NCBI GenBank assembly: GCA_004552395.1
Contig: SFOK01000011.1
Location: 1-44,178, forward strand
Length of the DNA: 44,178 nt
Origin: Bacteroidales bacterium
GTDB taxonomy: Bacteria > Bacteroidota > Bacteroidia > Bacteroidales > Muribaculaceae
Direction of reading: 5' to 3'
Shown here: one piece after another, positions 16,017 to 23,668 of the stretch
Layout: every line of letters starts with the position of its first letter
How positions within the stretch are numbered: the first letter of the stretch is position 1
Notes under the pieces: generated by a model
The model's database searches: none
What the model was told of the DNA's origin: nothing
What the model saw: the letters and a program-made list of their open reading frames with translations, nothing else
Made by a program: the position numbers and the translations under genes

Positions 16017-17500
16017 AATCGGGGTTCATACCCGGGAAAACGAACGGAAGCGACCGTATGCGCCTTCAGATGGCCTTCATAGGGTCGTGGATCGTCGTGG
16101 CCGCAGCTACGGTGCTCGCTTTCCGTATGCCCGTCGAGGCTGCGGGCTCGCAGAGACTCGACCATGTGGCCGGGTTTCTGGTGGGCTATGCCCTCTGCGC
16201 CGGAGCCGCCCTGCTGCTGGCCAGACTGCTGCTGCACCGGGTGTGGAGTCTTCGCCTGGGCTATCTGCTCTGCGCTTTCGCGGCGCTGACAGGACTCGGT
16301 ATTGGACTCAACCTGTCGGGCTACTGCTCTTTCCCGGGCACATGGCTCGACCCTGACCTCGGCGACTGGACCGACGCCACTCGCGACTGGCTCTACGCCG
16401 AGGAATATATGGCCACGGGACAACTCTCGCCCTACGCGGCCAACGGATATATAGTGCTCTCCGGCACTCTGATGAAGATCTTCGGCTGCAATGTGGCTGT
16501 GCCGCTGCTGGCCAACCTGCTGTTCGCTTTCGGCACCGTGGCCGCCACAGGCTATCTCTGCGCCATATTCTTCCCCAGGCGGGCCAAAGAGGCCGCCTTC
16601 CGGGGCGCGCTGTCTGTGGCCTGCGTCGGCTCCCTGGCCTGGTACGGCTCCATATTTCAGAAGGATGCGGGCGTGGCGTTCGGCTTCGCGCTCTGCGGCA
16701 TAGCGGCCGCCAAGCTGCTCAAGGAGCGTTTCGACACAGCGCTCGTGGTCTGCGGCGCGGCCGGCGGTCTGCTCCTGATGCTTCTGAAAGGCCCTATGGG
16801 ATGGTTCCTCATTGTCGGTATCTGCGCCGTCTGCGCCCGGTTCTGCCGCAAGGCTCCGCAGCGATACCGCAGACTATACTGCTACGGCATCTACATGCTC
16901 CTCGTCAGCGCGGCTATAATAGCCGGAGGCCGCCACTGGAGGCAGAACGACCCGGTGGAACGTGTCGCCGGAGGTGCTCCCGCTGAGTTCGCCCAGGGCA
17001 TGGCGGGCTACCAGACCGTGGAGCGCTACGCAGAGCTTATACCGGGCTATTTCCAGGCTCCCCCGGCCGAACGTATCGTCAAGATACCGCTCGCTGCCGC
17101 CGCTCAATATTTCCCGCCCTTCCCCTGGAACTATACGCGCGACACAAGCCTGGGCAAGTTCGTGTGGATAGCCCATATCAACTGGGCATGGTATCTGATC
17201 GGGGGCGCCGCTCTCGGCTATCTGATCCTCTGCGCCTTCCGCCGCCGCAAGGGGGGCGACATGGAGCGCTGGGCCATCTGGTTCGCGGTCTGCTACCTGG
17301 GCATGGCTTATTACTCCGGAGGCACCGTGGCGCGATATCTGCTCCCTCTGGTACCTCTGGCGGTCCCTATGGCGATGCAGTTTTCCCGGTGCGTGCGCGA
17401 GCGCCTCTTGAGCCGAAGGAAGGCTCTCGTCTACTGTGTAACTTACTGCGTGATGCTGGCCGCAGGGCTGGTGAGCGCATACGTATATTTGAAAGGATGA
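16010..17500 (+). CDS. Polytopic membrane protein, possible GT-C-type glycosyltransferase
   Basis: A 496-residue integral membrane protein with about ten or more hydrophobic segments spread over its length. An early extracytoplasmic loop has clustered acidic residues (LDPDLGDWTDATRDWLYAEEY). Such an acidic first loop is typical of GT-C glycosyltransferases that use polyprenyl-phosphate sugars, but I see no decisive motif, so this stays tentative; a polymerase or ligase role is an alternative. It overlaps metG by 7 nt if translation starts at 16010; an in-frame ATG at 16058 would remove 16 residues and the overlap. It shares an ATGA overlap with the following GT2 gene, which supports a role in surface-glycan assembly. 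Confidence 0.6.
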   Translation: MLKSGFIPGKTNGSDRMRLQMAFIGSWIVVAAATVLAFRMPVEAAGSQRLDHVAGFLVGYALCAGAALLLARLLLHRVWSLRLGYLLCAFAALTGLGIGLNLSGYCSFPGTWLDPDLGDWTDATRDWLYAEEYMATGQLSPYAANGYIVLSGTLMKIFGCNVAVPLLANLLFAFGTVAATGYLCAIFFPRRAKEAAFRGALSVACVGSLAWYGSIFQKDAGVAFGFALCGIAAAKLLKERFDTALVVCGAAGGLLLMLLKGPMGWFLIVGICAVCARFCRKAPQRYRRLYCYGIYMLLVSAAIIAGGRHWRQNDPVERVAGGAPAEFAQGMAGYQTVERYAELIPGYFQAPPAERIVKIPLAAAAQYFPPFPWNYTRDTSLGKFVWIAHINWAWYLIGGAALGYLILCAFRRRKGGDMERWAIWFAVCYLGMAYYSGGTVARYLLPLVPLAVPMAMQFSRCVRERLLSRRKALVYCVTYCVMLAAGLVSAYVYLKG

Positions 17501-18240
17501 TAATCAGCGTCATCACTCCCGTGAAGGATGATCCGGAAGGTCTCCGGAAGTCCGCTTCGAGCCTGCTGTCGCAGCGCGGAGTGGAGTTGGAACATATCAT
17601 TGTCTCGGCCGGTCACGACCCGGAGCTGATCAGCTACGTGGAGGAATACGCACCCGGGGCCTCCTATCCGGTGAGACTGATCGAAGGTGGCTCCGACGGT
17701 GTCTACAAGGCCCTGAATCTGGGCATAGAGGCTGCCACGGGCGAGCTTGTGGCCACAATGCATGCCGGCGACCTCTGGCAGCGGTCCGACTCGCTCTCTA
17801 TGCTTCACGACGCTCTCTCCAAGGCCGGAGCGGACCTCGCCTACGGCGACCTGCATTATGTCGACTCCCGCGGCAAACGTGTGCGCAACTATTGCGCGGC
17901 ACGCTTCCGCACCGAGTCGCTCCTCGACGGCTTCATGCCGCCCCACCCCACCATACTGGCCCGCCGGGAGCTCTTCGCCACCGTGGGACTCTACGACCAG
18001 AACTACGGCATAGCCGGCGACTTCGATTGGCTTGTGCGCACCCTGCTCAAGGCGGGAGCCAAAAGCGTGTATGTGGCGTCGGACCTTGTGGCCATGCGCA
18101 CCGGGGGGATATCGTGCAAATGGCGCAACAGGCTCTACTATACCCTGGGCGAGAAATATATGTCACTGCGCAACAACGGATACCGTGTGAGCCGTCTGCG
18201 GCTTCTGAAACGGTATCTGCGCCTCTTCGACCATCACTGA
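17497..18240 (+). CDS. Glycosyltransferase family 2
   Basis: A 247-residue GT-A fold glycosyltransferase that probably transfers a sugar from a nucleotide-sugar donor on the cytoplasmic side of the membrane. It opens with MIISVITPVKDD, has the nucleotide-binding SDGVYKALNLGIEAATGE block, and carries MHAGD (Asp92) where most GT2 enzymes have a DXD-type motif. The acceptor/catalytic region is GIAGDFDWLVRTL. This HAGD/GDFDW form resembles colanic-acid-type GT2 enzymes. I chose the ATG at 17497, which overlaps the preceding stop (ATGA); the frame is open further upstream only as a shadow of the membrane-protein gene. Confidence 0.88.
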   Translation: MIISVITPVKDDPEGLRKSASSLLSQRGVELEHIIVSAGHDPELISYVEEYAPGASYPVRLIEGGSDGVYKALNLGIEAATGELVATMHAGDLWQRSDSLSMLHDALSKAGADLAYGDLHYVDSRGKRVRNYCAARFRTESLLDGFMPPHPTILARRELFATVGLYDQNYGIAGDFDWLVRTLLKAGAKSVYVASDLVAMRTGGISCKWRNRLYYTLGEKYMSLRNNGYRVSRLRLLKRYLRLFDHH

Positions 18241-18253
18241 CACACTCGGCACT

Positions 18254-19126
18254 ATGGCTTCTATTCTTCAAAAGACAGCGGATTTCATGAGCGCTCTCGG
18301 CAAGTCGGCCGCGACCGTAGCCAAGGTGTGCATCCGTTCGCGTCGCCCGTCGAAAGCCGGGAAGCCCCAGGAACGCGAGCTTGTGATTCTCGGCAACGGC
18401 CCCTCGCTCAAGCAGACTATCGGCGAGCAGGGCGGTTTTTTGGCCGCCCGCGACCTCCTGGCCGTGAATTTCGCCGCCAATACGCCCGAATTTTTCGCCC
18501 TTAAGCCGAAGCATTATGTGCTCGCCGACCCGCATTTCTTCCGCGGCGCACAGACCGACAGCAATGTGGCCCGCCTCTGGGAGAATCTGCACCGAGCGGC
18601 CGACGGGATGACTCTACATGTACCGTGCCGCGAACGCCACAACCCGCTGCTCAAGGGCCTCAATGTGCGTTTCTTCAACCTCACGCCGGGCGAAGGGTTC
18701 CGCTGGCTGCGCCATGCGCTCTACGATGCCGGATTGGCCATGCCGCGCCCGCGCAACGTGCTCATAGCCTCCATCATGGTTGCCGTGCGTCTGGGCTACG
18801 GCAAGATATATCTGGCAGGAGCGGACCACTCCTGGAGCAAGACGCTCGATGTCGATGAGCAGAACCGTGTGGTGAGCGTGCAGCCGCATTTCTATTCCGA
18901 CGGCAAGGAGGAACACGCGCGTGTGGCCGCCGAATATGCCGGCTACCGCCTCCACGACATACTGCGGAGCCTCTGTGTGGCGTTCGAATCGTATCATCTC
19001 ATCGCGCCGTGGGCCCGGAAACGCGGCGTCGAGATTCTCAACATCACGCCGGGCTCCATGATCGATGCCTTCCCGCGTTTCACGCCGGAAAGCGGAGAAT
19101 CTGCCGCAGCAGAAAAGCAGAGTTAA
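18254..19126 (+). CDS. DUF115/MptE-like glycan-biosynthesis protein
   Basis: A 290-residue soluble protein. The motif ELVILGNGPSLKQTI (about residues 42-56) and the segment FALKPKHYVLADPHFF recall the DUF115/MptE-like family and, more distantly, GT42-type sialyltransferases, which share the GNGPSL turn. Later conserved-looking parts are KIYLAGADHSWSKTLDVDEQN and ILNITPGSMIDAFPR. In polysaccharide loci such proteins are presumed sugar transferases. It starts 13 nt after the GT2 gene, so it probably belongs to the same metG-led transcription unit. Donor and acceptor cannot be inferred. Confidence 0.65.
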   Translation: MASILQKTADFMSALGKSAATVAKVCIRSRRPSKAGKPQERELVILGNGPSLKQTIGEQGGFLAARDLLAVNFAANTPEFFALKPKHYVLADPHFFRGAQTDSNVARLWENLHRAADGMTLHVPCRERHNPLLKGLNVRFFNLTPGEGFRWLRHALYDAGLAMPRPRNVLIASIMVAVRLGYGKIYLAGADHSWSKTLDVDEQNRVVSVQPHFYSDGKEEHARVAAEYAGYRLHDILRSLCVAFESYHLIAPWARKRGVEILNITPGSMIDAFPRFTPESGESAAAEKQS

Positions 19127-19160
19127 CTTTAAAACGATAATAACTCAAATACTCAGAGAT

Positions 19161-19352
19161 ATGGATTTTTCAGAACTGAAAGACAAGGCCGGGGATCTCT
19201 TTGAGAAAGCTCAGGACTTCAAAGACAGCCCCAAAGGCCAGGAAATGATTGGCAAAGCCAAAGAGGTGATAAGCAAGAAAGAGGTGAAGGAAAAGCTCGG
19301 CGCTTTCGGCGACAAGGCCGAAGATCTCCTCGACATACTGAAGAAACACTGA
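19161..19352 (+). CDS. Small charged helical protein, unknown function
   Basis: A 63-residue protein, MDFSELKDKAGDLFEKAQDF at the start and LLDILKKH at the end, almost entirely charged and predicted helical with a Lys/Glu/Asp/Ala composition. It has no signal peptide and no Cys. It resembles the many small CsbD- or YtxH-like stress-associated helical proteins only in composition. I chose the ATG at 19161 because the upstream frame is the tail of the preceding gene read out of frame. Not assigned to a family. Confidence 0.6.
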   Translation: MDFSELKDKAGDLFEKAQDFKDSPKGQEMIGKAKEVISKKEVKEKLGAFGDKAEDLLDILKKH

Positions 19353-19440
19353 TTCACCGCAGCTTTCCGAAACCCGGCTTTGCTGTCGGGATTCGCAAAG
19401 CTCTCCCGGCGTCAGATTATAACTTAACTTACAGAATAAG

Positions 19441-19731
19441 ATGAAATACACTTATATAGCCGCAGCAGCGGTAATGGCAGCCGTGCTGACTTCATGTGGC
19501 GGCAAATCGCAGGCCAACAAGGAACAGATTGAGAACGCCCGCCAGGAGGCAGCCGAGATGACCGAAGAATACCGCGGTTCAATAAAGGTTGTCGACCTGC
19601 CCGACACAAGCTCGCAGAAGGTGCAGAACCTCGACGAAGGCACTACTGAGATCATCGTCTCGGAAGCCCCCGCTCCCGAGGCCGCCGAAAAAACAGCCCC
19701 CGAAAGCAAGAAAGCTCCCGAGGGCAAGTAA
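19441..19731 (+). CDS. Small lipoprotein, unknown function
   Basis: A 96-residue precursor with a lipoprotein signal (MKYTYIAAAAVMAAVLTSCG, Cys19). A Gln/Glu/Lys-rich helical stretch and a disordered Pro/Ala/Glu/Lys tail (APAPEAAEKTAPESKKAPEG) follow. The residues after the Cys (GGKSQA) lack the acidic cluster of surface-exported lipoproteins, so a periplasm-facing anchor is more likely. It follows the small helical gene after an 88-nt gap that contains a 7-bp hairpin (GCTTTGC/GCAAAGC, 19377-19401). Function unknown. Confidence 0.65.
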   Translation: MKYTYIAAAAVMAAVLTSCGGKSQANKEQIENARQEAAEMTEEYRGSIKVVDLPDTSSQKVQNLDEGTTEIIVSEAPAPEAAEKTAPESKKAPEGK

Positions 19732-19806
19732 TATCCTTATGTTGGCGACCTAATCCCCTATCGCGGAGATGCACCTCCGGTGCTCCCTCGTCCCGGGAAT
19801 TCCGCC

Positions 19807-20988
19807 TCAGAGTGCGCGACGGTATATCTCGGCGCAGTCATTCATCGACAGCGGCACATACGCTCCGAGTGTGTCGCCTATGTTGCCATGGAGCGACTCC
19901 GTGAGCGCAGCTATATCGGGCTCGCGTCCGATCAGCTCACGGATAGATGTGACCATGCCGAGTTCTTTATAGAATCCGAGAAGTCGCGCTATGCCTTCCT
20001 TGCACACCCCGGCTGCCGTCTTGTCCGCGGCGTCCACTCCCATCACTTTAGTGGCGAACTGCTCCACCTTGCCGGGATTCTTCTCGGCCACGAAGCTCAT
20101 CCAGGCCGGTATCATCACAGCGAGACCGGCTCCGTGAGCCACATCGTAGAAGGCCGAAAGCTCGTGCTCCAGGCGGTGCGATGCCCAGTCCTCAACCTTG
20201 CCGCAGCCGCAGAGACCGTTGTGGGCGAGTGTGCCGGCCCACATCACATTGGCGCGGGCCTGATAATTGTCGGGGTTGCCCGTAAGGGTTCTGGCCTCGG
20301 CTATGACAGCCCGCATGACACCTTCGGCCACAGAGTCGGTGACCGCGCAGTCAGGCGTGTTGGAGAAATAGCGCTCGAAGATATGTGCGAGCATATCCAC
20401 AATGCCGCAGGCCGTCTGGAACCACGGAAGCGTCAGTGTCAGCTCCGGATTCATCACTGCGAAACGCGGACGTAGCACCATGGGATAGCGCACCGATATT
20501 TTGTGGCGTCCAAGCTCATCTATCTTGGTGATCACCGAGTTGCCGCTCCCCTCGCTGCCTGCTGCCGGGATGGTGAGCACCACACCGACGGGAAGAGCCG
20601 TCGAAGGCACCGCCTTGTTGCTGTAGAAATCCCAAAAATCGCCGTCGTAGGGGACGCCGAGAGCTATAGCCTTGGCTGTGTCGACTACACTGCCTCCGCC
20701 TACCGCAAGCATGAAATCCACTTTCTCACGCCGGGCAAGCTCTATGCCGGTGTAGACGGGCTCCGCCATAGGGTTGGGAGCTATACCTTTCAGCTCTGTG
20801 AACTCAATGCCCGCTGCCGTGAGACTCTCGCGGACCTCGGAGAGCAGACCGCTCTTCTCGGCATGGCTGCCGCCGCTGACTATCATCACCTTGCGGCCGC
20901 CGTATTTGCACGTAAGCTCGCCTGTGCGGATCTGTGTGCCGCGGCCGAATACGAATTCTGTGGGTGAATAGAACACGAAATTATCCAT
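19807..20988 (-). CDS. Iron-containing alcohol dehydrogenase, YqhD/butanol dehydrogenase type
   Basis: A 393-residue NAD(P)-dependent, metal-dependent alcohol dehydrogenase. The nucleotide-binding loop is VGGGSVVDTAKA (about 96-107). Metal ligands are visible as Asp198 and His202 (GIVDMLAH) and His271 and His285 (HRLEHELSAFYDVAHGAG), with the 4- and 14-residue spacings of the YqhD/BDH group. It probably reduces aldehydes formed in fermentation or by oxidative damage. It is last in a leftward greA-HIT-adh order but lies 109 nt from the HIT gene, with a repeat cluster at 21010-21063 in between, so it may have its own control. Confidence 0.9.
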   Translation of the reverse strand: MDNFVFYSPTEFVFGRGTQIRTGELTCKYGGRKVMIVSGGSHAEKSGLLSEVRESLTAAGIEFTELKGIAPNPMAEPVYTGIELARREKVDFMLAVGGGSVVDTAKAIALGVPYDGDFWDFYSNKAVPSTALPVGVVLTIPAAGSEGSGNSVITKIDELGRHKISVRYPMVLRPRFAVMNPELTLTLPWFQTACGIVDMLAHIFERYFSNTPDCAVTDSVAEGVMRAVIAEARTLTGNPDNYQARANVMWAGTLAHNGLCGCGKVEDWASHRLEHELSAFYDVAHGAGLAVMIPAWMSFVAEKNPGKVEQFATKVMGVDAADKTAAGVCKEGIARLLGFYKELGMVTSIRELIGREPDIAALTESLHGNIGDTLGAYVPLSMNDCAEIYRRAL

Positions 20989-21009
20989 GGTATCTCTGTG
21001 TGTGCTTCT

Positions 21010-21063
21010 GGTTGTGTGATATTACTATCGGTTGTAATATTACGTTCGGTTGTGATTATTCAG
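21010..21063. promoter_or_regulatory. Triple GGTTGT-ATATTA repeat upstream of the dehydrogenase gene
   Basis: Three related blocks begin with GGTTGT at 21010, 21030 and 21048 (spacing 20 and 18 nt), each followed by an AT-rich half such as GTGATATTAC, AATATTAC or GATTATT. They sit 22-75 nt upstream of the dehydrogenase start, where an operator would be expected. Roughly helical spacing suggests a multi-site regulator, but no factor is identified. Confidence 0.4.
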
Positions 21064-21097
21064 TGTAAAAGGGATTCTCTTGTCAGGCAGATGCGCG

Positions 21098-21493
21098 TCA
21101 GGCTTTGAAGGCTTCGGAAGCCGCCTTGGCTATAGCTTTCATGCGCTCGGGATCGGGGTCGGAAATCTTGTGAGAGAAGTTCATGTCGCCCTCAGTCTGC
21201 ATAGGCACAAGGTGGATATGCGCATGAGGCACTTCCAGACCGATCACCGCCACACCGACCTTGCGACAGTCTATGGTATCCTTCAGAGCTTTGGCCACCC
21301 GCTTGGCGAAGATCATCATGCGGGAAAGCTCCTCGTCGGAGAGCGAGAAGATATAATCCTCCTCACGTTTCGGCACCACGAGCGTATGGCCCCAGTTCAC
21401 CGGGTTGATGTCGAGGAAAGCGAAGAACTCATCGTTCTCGGCCACCTTGTAGCAGGGTATCTCGCCCGCTATTATTCTGCTGAAAATAGTCAT
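21098..21493 (-). CDS. HIT family nucleotide hydrolase
   Basis: A 131-residue histidine-triad protein. The catalytic motif HAHIHLVPM (His90, His92, His94) and the N-terminal SRIIAGEIPCYKVAEND block are typical of the Hint/HIT branch that hydrolyses adenosine phosphoramidates and related dinucleotides in the cytoplasm. Length is normal. It begins 14 nt after greA on the same strand and is almost certainly co-transcribed with it. Confidence 0.93.
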   Translation of the reverse strand: MTIFSRIIAGEIPCYKVAENDEFFAFLDINPVNWGHTLVVPKREEDYIFSLSDEELSRMMIFAKRVAKALKDTIDCRKVGVAVIGLEVPHAHIHLVPMQTEGDMNFSHKISDPDPERMKAIAKAASEAFKA

Positions 21494-21507
21494 AAGGCAC
21501 TCGGTTT

Positions 21508-21972
21508 TCAGATTTCAATTTTCACAATCTCGAAGTTCATCACACCCGCCGGAGCCTTGATGGGCACAACCTCGCCGATCTTGTGGCCTAAAAGGCCCTG
21601 AGCTATCGGTGTGTTGCTGGCTATCTTGTGCTCGCGGAGATTAGCCTCGTTCTCGGTGACGATCGTATATTTCATAGTCATGCCATTGGCTGTATTCTTG
21701 ATAGTCACAGTGTTGAGAAGCTGCACAATCTCTGTGTTGAGCTTGGAATCGTCGATGATACGGGCCGAAGCGATGATCTCCTTGGTCTGGGCGATCTTCA
21801 TCTCCAGAAGACCCTGAGCCTCCTTGGCTGCATCGTATTCGGCATTTTCGGAGAGGTCGCCTTTGTCGCGGGCCTCGGCTATGGCGTGCTTGATTGCGGG
21901 ACGCTGAGCTTCAAGCTCCGCGAGCTCCTTCATTTTCTTGTCGTAGCCTTCCTTTGTAAGGTAAACTGCCAT
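21508..21972 (-). CDS. greA: Transcription elongation factor GreA
   Basis: A 154-residue factor that rescues backtracked RNA polymerase by stimulating transcript cleavage. The N-terminal antiparallel coiled coil has the expected acidic tip (EARDKGDLSENAEYDAAKEA) and the C-terminal globular domain contains the NTVTIKN and TPIAQGLLGHKIGEVV segments. It is first in a greA-HIT-adh order. Its start codon lies only 26 nt from a long palindromic element (21999-22152), so its promoter is either inside that element or upstream of it. Confidence 0.96.
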   Translation of the reverse strand: MAVYLTKEGYDKKMKELAELEAQRPAIKHAIAEARDKGDLSENAEYDAAKEAQGLLEMKIAQTKEIIASARIIDDSKLNTEIVQLLNTVTIKNTANGMTMKYTIVTENEANLREHKIASNTPIAQGLLGHKIGEVVPIKAPAGVMNFEIVKIEI

Positions 21973-21998
21973 GATATTTAGCGTTTTAAAAGTTATAA

Positions 21999-22152
21999 GT
22001 AAGTCGAAGAAATTAGCTTATAGAAATTTTGATCGGATTTTGATATGATTTTTTATTGAGCGAAGGAGCTTAGCGTGTTCTAAGCAACTGAACGAAAGCG
22101 AAAAAAAGCACTCAAAAGGCTTCAAAATTTCATAAGCAGTTACTTGACTTAC
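21999..22152. repeat. Long palindromic (MITE-like) element upstream of greA
   Basis: The ends are imperfect inverted copies: the left arm begins GTAAGTCGAAGAAATTAGCT and continues to GAAATTTTGA; the right arm read on the other strand begins GTAAGTCAAGTAACTGCTTA and reaches the same GAAATTTTGA. The similarity continues inward to a central 6-bp hairpin GCTTAG-CGTGTT-CTAAGC (22068-22085), which lies exactly at the midpoint. No protein is encoded. It is either a miniature mobile element or a structured leader. Confidence 0.6.
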
Positions 22153-22201
22153 GGTTAAAGTTAATATTATCTAATTTCCGAGAATTACTTATATAAATAG
22201 T

Positions 22202-22248
22202 AAAAAAGTGAAAGAATCTTTTCTCCCTTCATGGGGAAAGACTCTTCC
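22202..22248 (-). terminator. Intrinsic terminator of the small RNA
   Basis: On the minus strand GGAAGAGTCTTTCCCC (22248-22233) pairs with GGGAGAAAAGATTCTTTC (22227-22210) around a 5-nt loop, and a run of six Ts follows (22207-22202). The stem allows one or two bulges. Direction is clear from the T run. Confidence 0.75.
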
Positions 22249-22405
22249 TGAGCCGCCGGCTCCCGGCCGTAGCGGACCTAACATTCCATTCACGGGACCA
22301 TCCCCCTTCCGGAGGAATCACCCATCCCGGGACGCCGGCTCTCAGCCGTCGCGAACCTGGGCTTCATCTTCGCGGGTCCTTCCCTGCGGAAAGTCCCTTC
22401 TGAAT
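22202..22405 (-). ncRNA. Probable structured small RNA with an internal tandem duplication
   Basis: A complete minus-strand unit: strong promoter at 22412-22442 and a hairpin with six Ts at 22202-22248. Two related modules share a 26-nt core differing at four positions (22254-22279 and 22333-22358), and similarity extends over roughly 80 nt each. Local hairpins in the RNA include CGCGAA/UUCGCG (22369-22374 with 22350-22355) and CGGCU-GAG-AGCCG (22336-22348); the second copy keeps CGGC/GCCG with changed bases. The segment at 22376-22384 can also pair over 9 bp with the terminator arm at 22234-22242, so alternative folds are possible. It could be a 6S-like RNA, another sRNA, or an attenuating leader of greA; I do not recognise the family. 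Confidence 0.6.
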
Positions 22406-22411
22406 TTTGTG

Positions 22412-22442
22412 CAAAGATAGCAAATAATTTCCACAATTCAAA
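22412..22442 (-). promoter_or_regulatory. Strong Bacteroidota promoter reading leftwards
   Basis: On the minus strand TTTG (22442-22439), a 19-nt spacer and TATCTTTG (22419-22412) match the -33/-7 consensus exactly. No start codon follows closely; transcription would begin near 22405 and enter the structured region. Confidence 0.75.
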
Positions 22443-22628
22443 ATCCCCGCCATTTCCCAAATCTCCCGCCATTCCCCTAATCTCCTTATTGGCCCTATTC
22501 TTCCTCATGATCCCTTCCGGCCCCGCTCCAACCCCGTTCGCCGCTGCGCGAATTCCGGGATTTGGGTGCGCACAAACGGGGTAAATGAGGCTTCAGGCCT
22601 TGATTTTCGTCTGTTTTTCGCCTAAATA
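22443..22628. other. Gene-free stretch between divergent promoters
   Basis: No credible gene is visible. A pyrimidine-rich direct repeat of about 18 nt occurs at 22441-22482 (ATC[C/T]CCCGCCATT type, two copies plus part of a third). The rest is unremarkable. Confidence 0.5.
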
Positions 22629-22661
22629 CTTGACAAAGGGGGTGTTGATGTATTATCTTTG
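22629..22661 (+). promoter_or_regulatory. Bacteroidota promoter for the ftsX operon
   Basis: CTTG (22629-22632), a 21-nt spacer and TATCTTTG (22654-22661) match the -33/-7 pattern. The ftsX ATG follows 50 nt downstream. This probably drives ftsX, DUF3098, uppP and truB. Confidence 0.7.
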
Positions 22662-22711
22662 CAGTCGGTTTGCTCCGCGGCGCTCGCGAAACGCCGTAGC
22701 AACTGTCAGAA

Positions 22712-23590
22712 ATGAAAAAGACAAAGGAGGTAAAAATATCCTATCTGGCGGCGCATCTGACCACAATCGTGAGTGTGACTCTGCTTCTGCTGCTCGTTGG
22801 CGCCATAGGTATCCTTGGCGTGGCGGCCCGCAATGCGGCGCGGCAGATCCGCGAACAACAGCAGGTGAATATTGTGATGGCCGACAGTGTGTCCGACGGC
22901 ATGGCGCAGGCTGTGTCGCGCCGGATCGCGTCGTGCCCGTTCGTCCTCGACTGCAGGGTCGTCACCAAAGCCGAGGCACTCGCCGACTGGAATGAGCAGA
23001 CGGGCGAGGACCTCGAGGCTGTGGCCGGCTACAATTTCCTTTCGCCTGAGATAGAATTCCGTCTCAAAGAGGAGTACGGCTCGGCTCAGCAGCTCAAGAA
23101 AGTCGAGAAAGAGCTTAAGGCACTGCCGGGTGTCGCCGAGGTGATCCCGCCCGACCCGCAGACGGTCTCGGGCATGAACAGCTTCTTCGGCCACGCCTTC
23201 CTCGTGCTCGGCATCACGGCTCTTGTGATGATCCTCATATCCTTTGTGCTGATCAACAACACCGTGCTCCTAACCATCTACTCGCGGCGATTCACCATAC
23301 ACACCATGCAGCTTGTCGGCGCCACCGACGGCTTCATTCGCCGCCCCTTCATTCGCAACAATCTGCTTTCGGCGCTCATAGCGGCCACTCTCGCTTCCGG
23401 AATCATAGCCGCGGTGCTCTACCTGCTGAAGGAGAACGAATTTCCGGAGCTGTTCACTTATGTGGACACGGCCGGTATCCTGATCGTAGTCGGCGCGCTC
23501 TACATCTGCGGCCTGCTGGTATGCGGTCTCTCGGCCTGGATCTCCACCACCCGATTCCTGCGCCGCGATTACGATGACCTTTTCCGATAA
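22712..23590 (+). CDS. ftsX: Cell division protein FtsX (permease)
   Basis: A 292-residue inner-membrane protein with the FtsX layout: one membrane segment near the N-terminus (about 13-35), a periplasmic domain (about 40-160), then three more membrane segments ending in a short cytoplasmic tail. The segment IYSRRFTIHTMQLVGATDGFIRRPF contains the family's coupling-loop signature. With FtsE it controls peptidoglycan hydrolases at the septum. ftsE is not in this window. In Bacteroidota ftsX is commonly followed by DUF3098, uppP, truB and queA, exactly as here. Confidence 0.93.
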   Translation: MKKTKEVKISYLAAHLTTIVSVTLLLLLVGAIGILGVAARNAARQIREQQQVNIVMADSVSDGMAQAVSRRIASCPFVLDCRVVTKAEALADWNEQTGEDLEAVAGYNFLSPEIEFRLKEEYGSAQQLKKVEKELKALPGVAEVIPPDPQTVSGMNSFFGHAFLVLGITALVMILISFVLINNTVLLTIYSRRFTIHTMQLVGATDGFIRRPFIRNNLLSALIAATLASGIIAAVLYLLKENEFPELFTYVDTAGILIVVGALYICGLLVCGLSAWISTTRFLRRDYDDLFR

Positions 23591-23668
23591 CTCACACTTT
23601 TCAAACACCGATAAAATCCGTCGCGGCCCCGCTCCTCTTCAGGGCAGCCGCAACGCCACTCTAAACCG

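Noticed and set aside
22336..22348. TPP riboswitch, because of the CTGAGA string in the RNA
   Set aside because: The other required TPP elements (the GGGGTGC-type start and the ACCTGATCTGG-type block) are absent, and a terminator rather than a thiamine gene follows.
22208..22420. A 70-codon plus-strand frame over the structured RNA region
   Set aside because: Pro/Ser/Arg-rich, no motif, starts inside a terminator and runs against the promoter and terminator direction.
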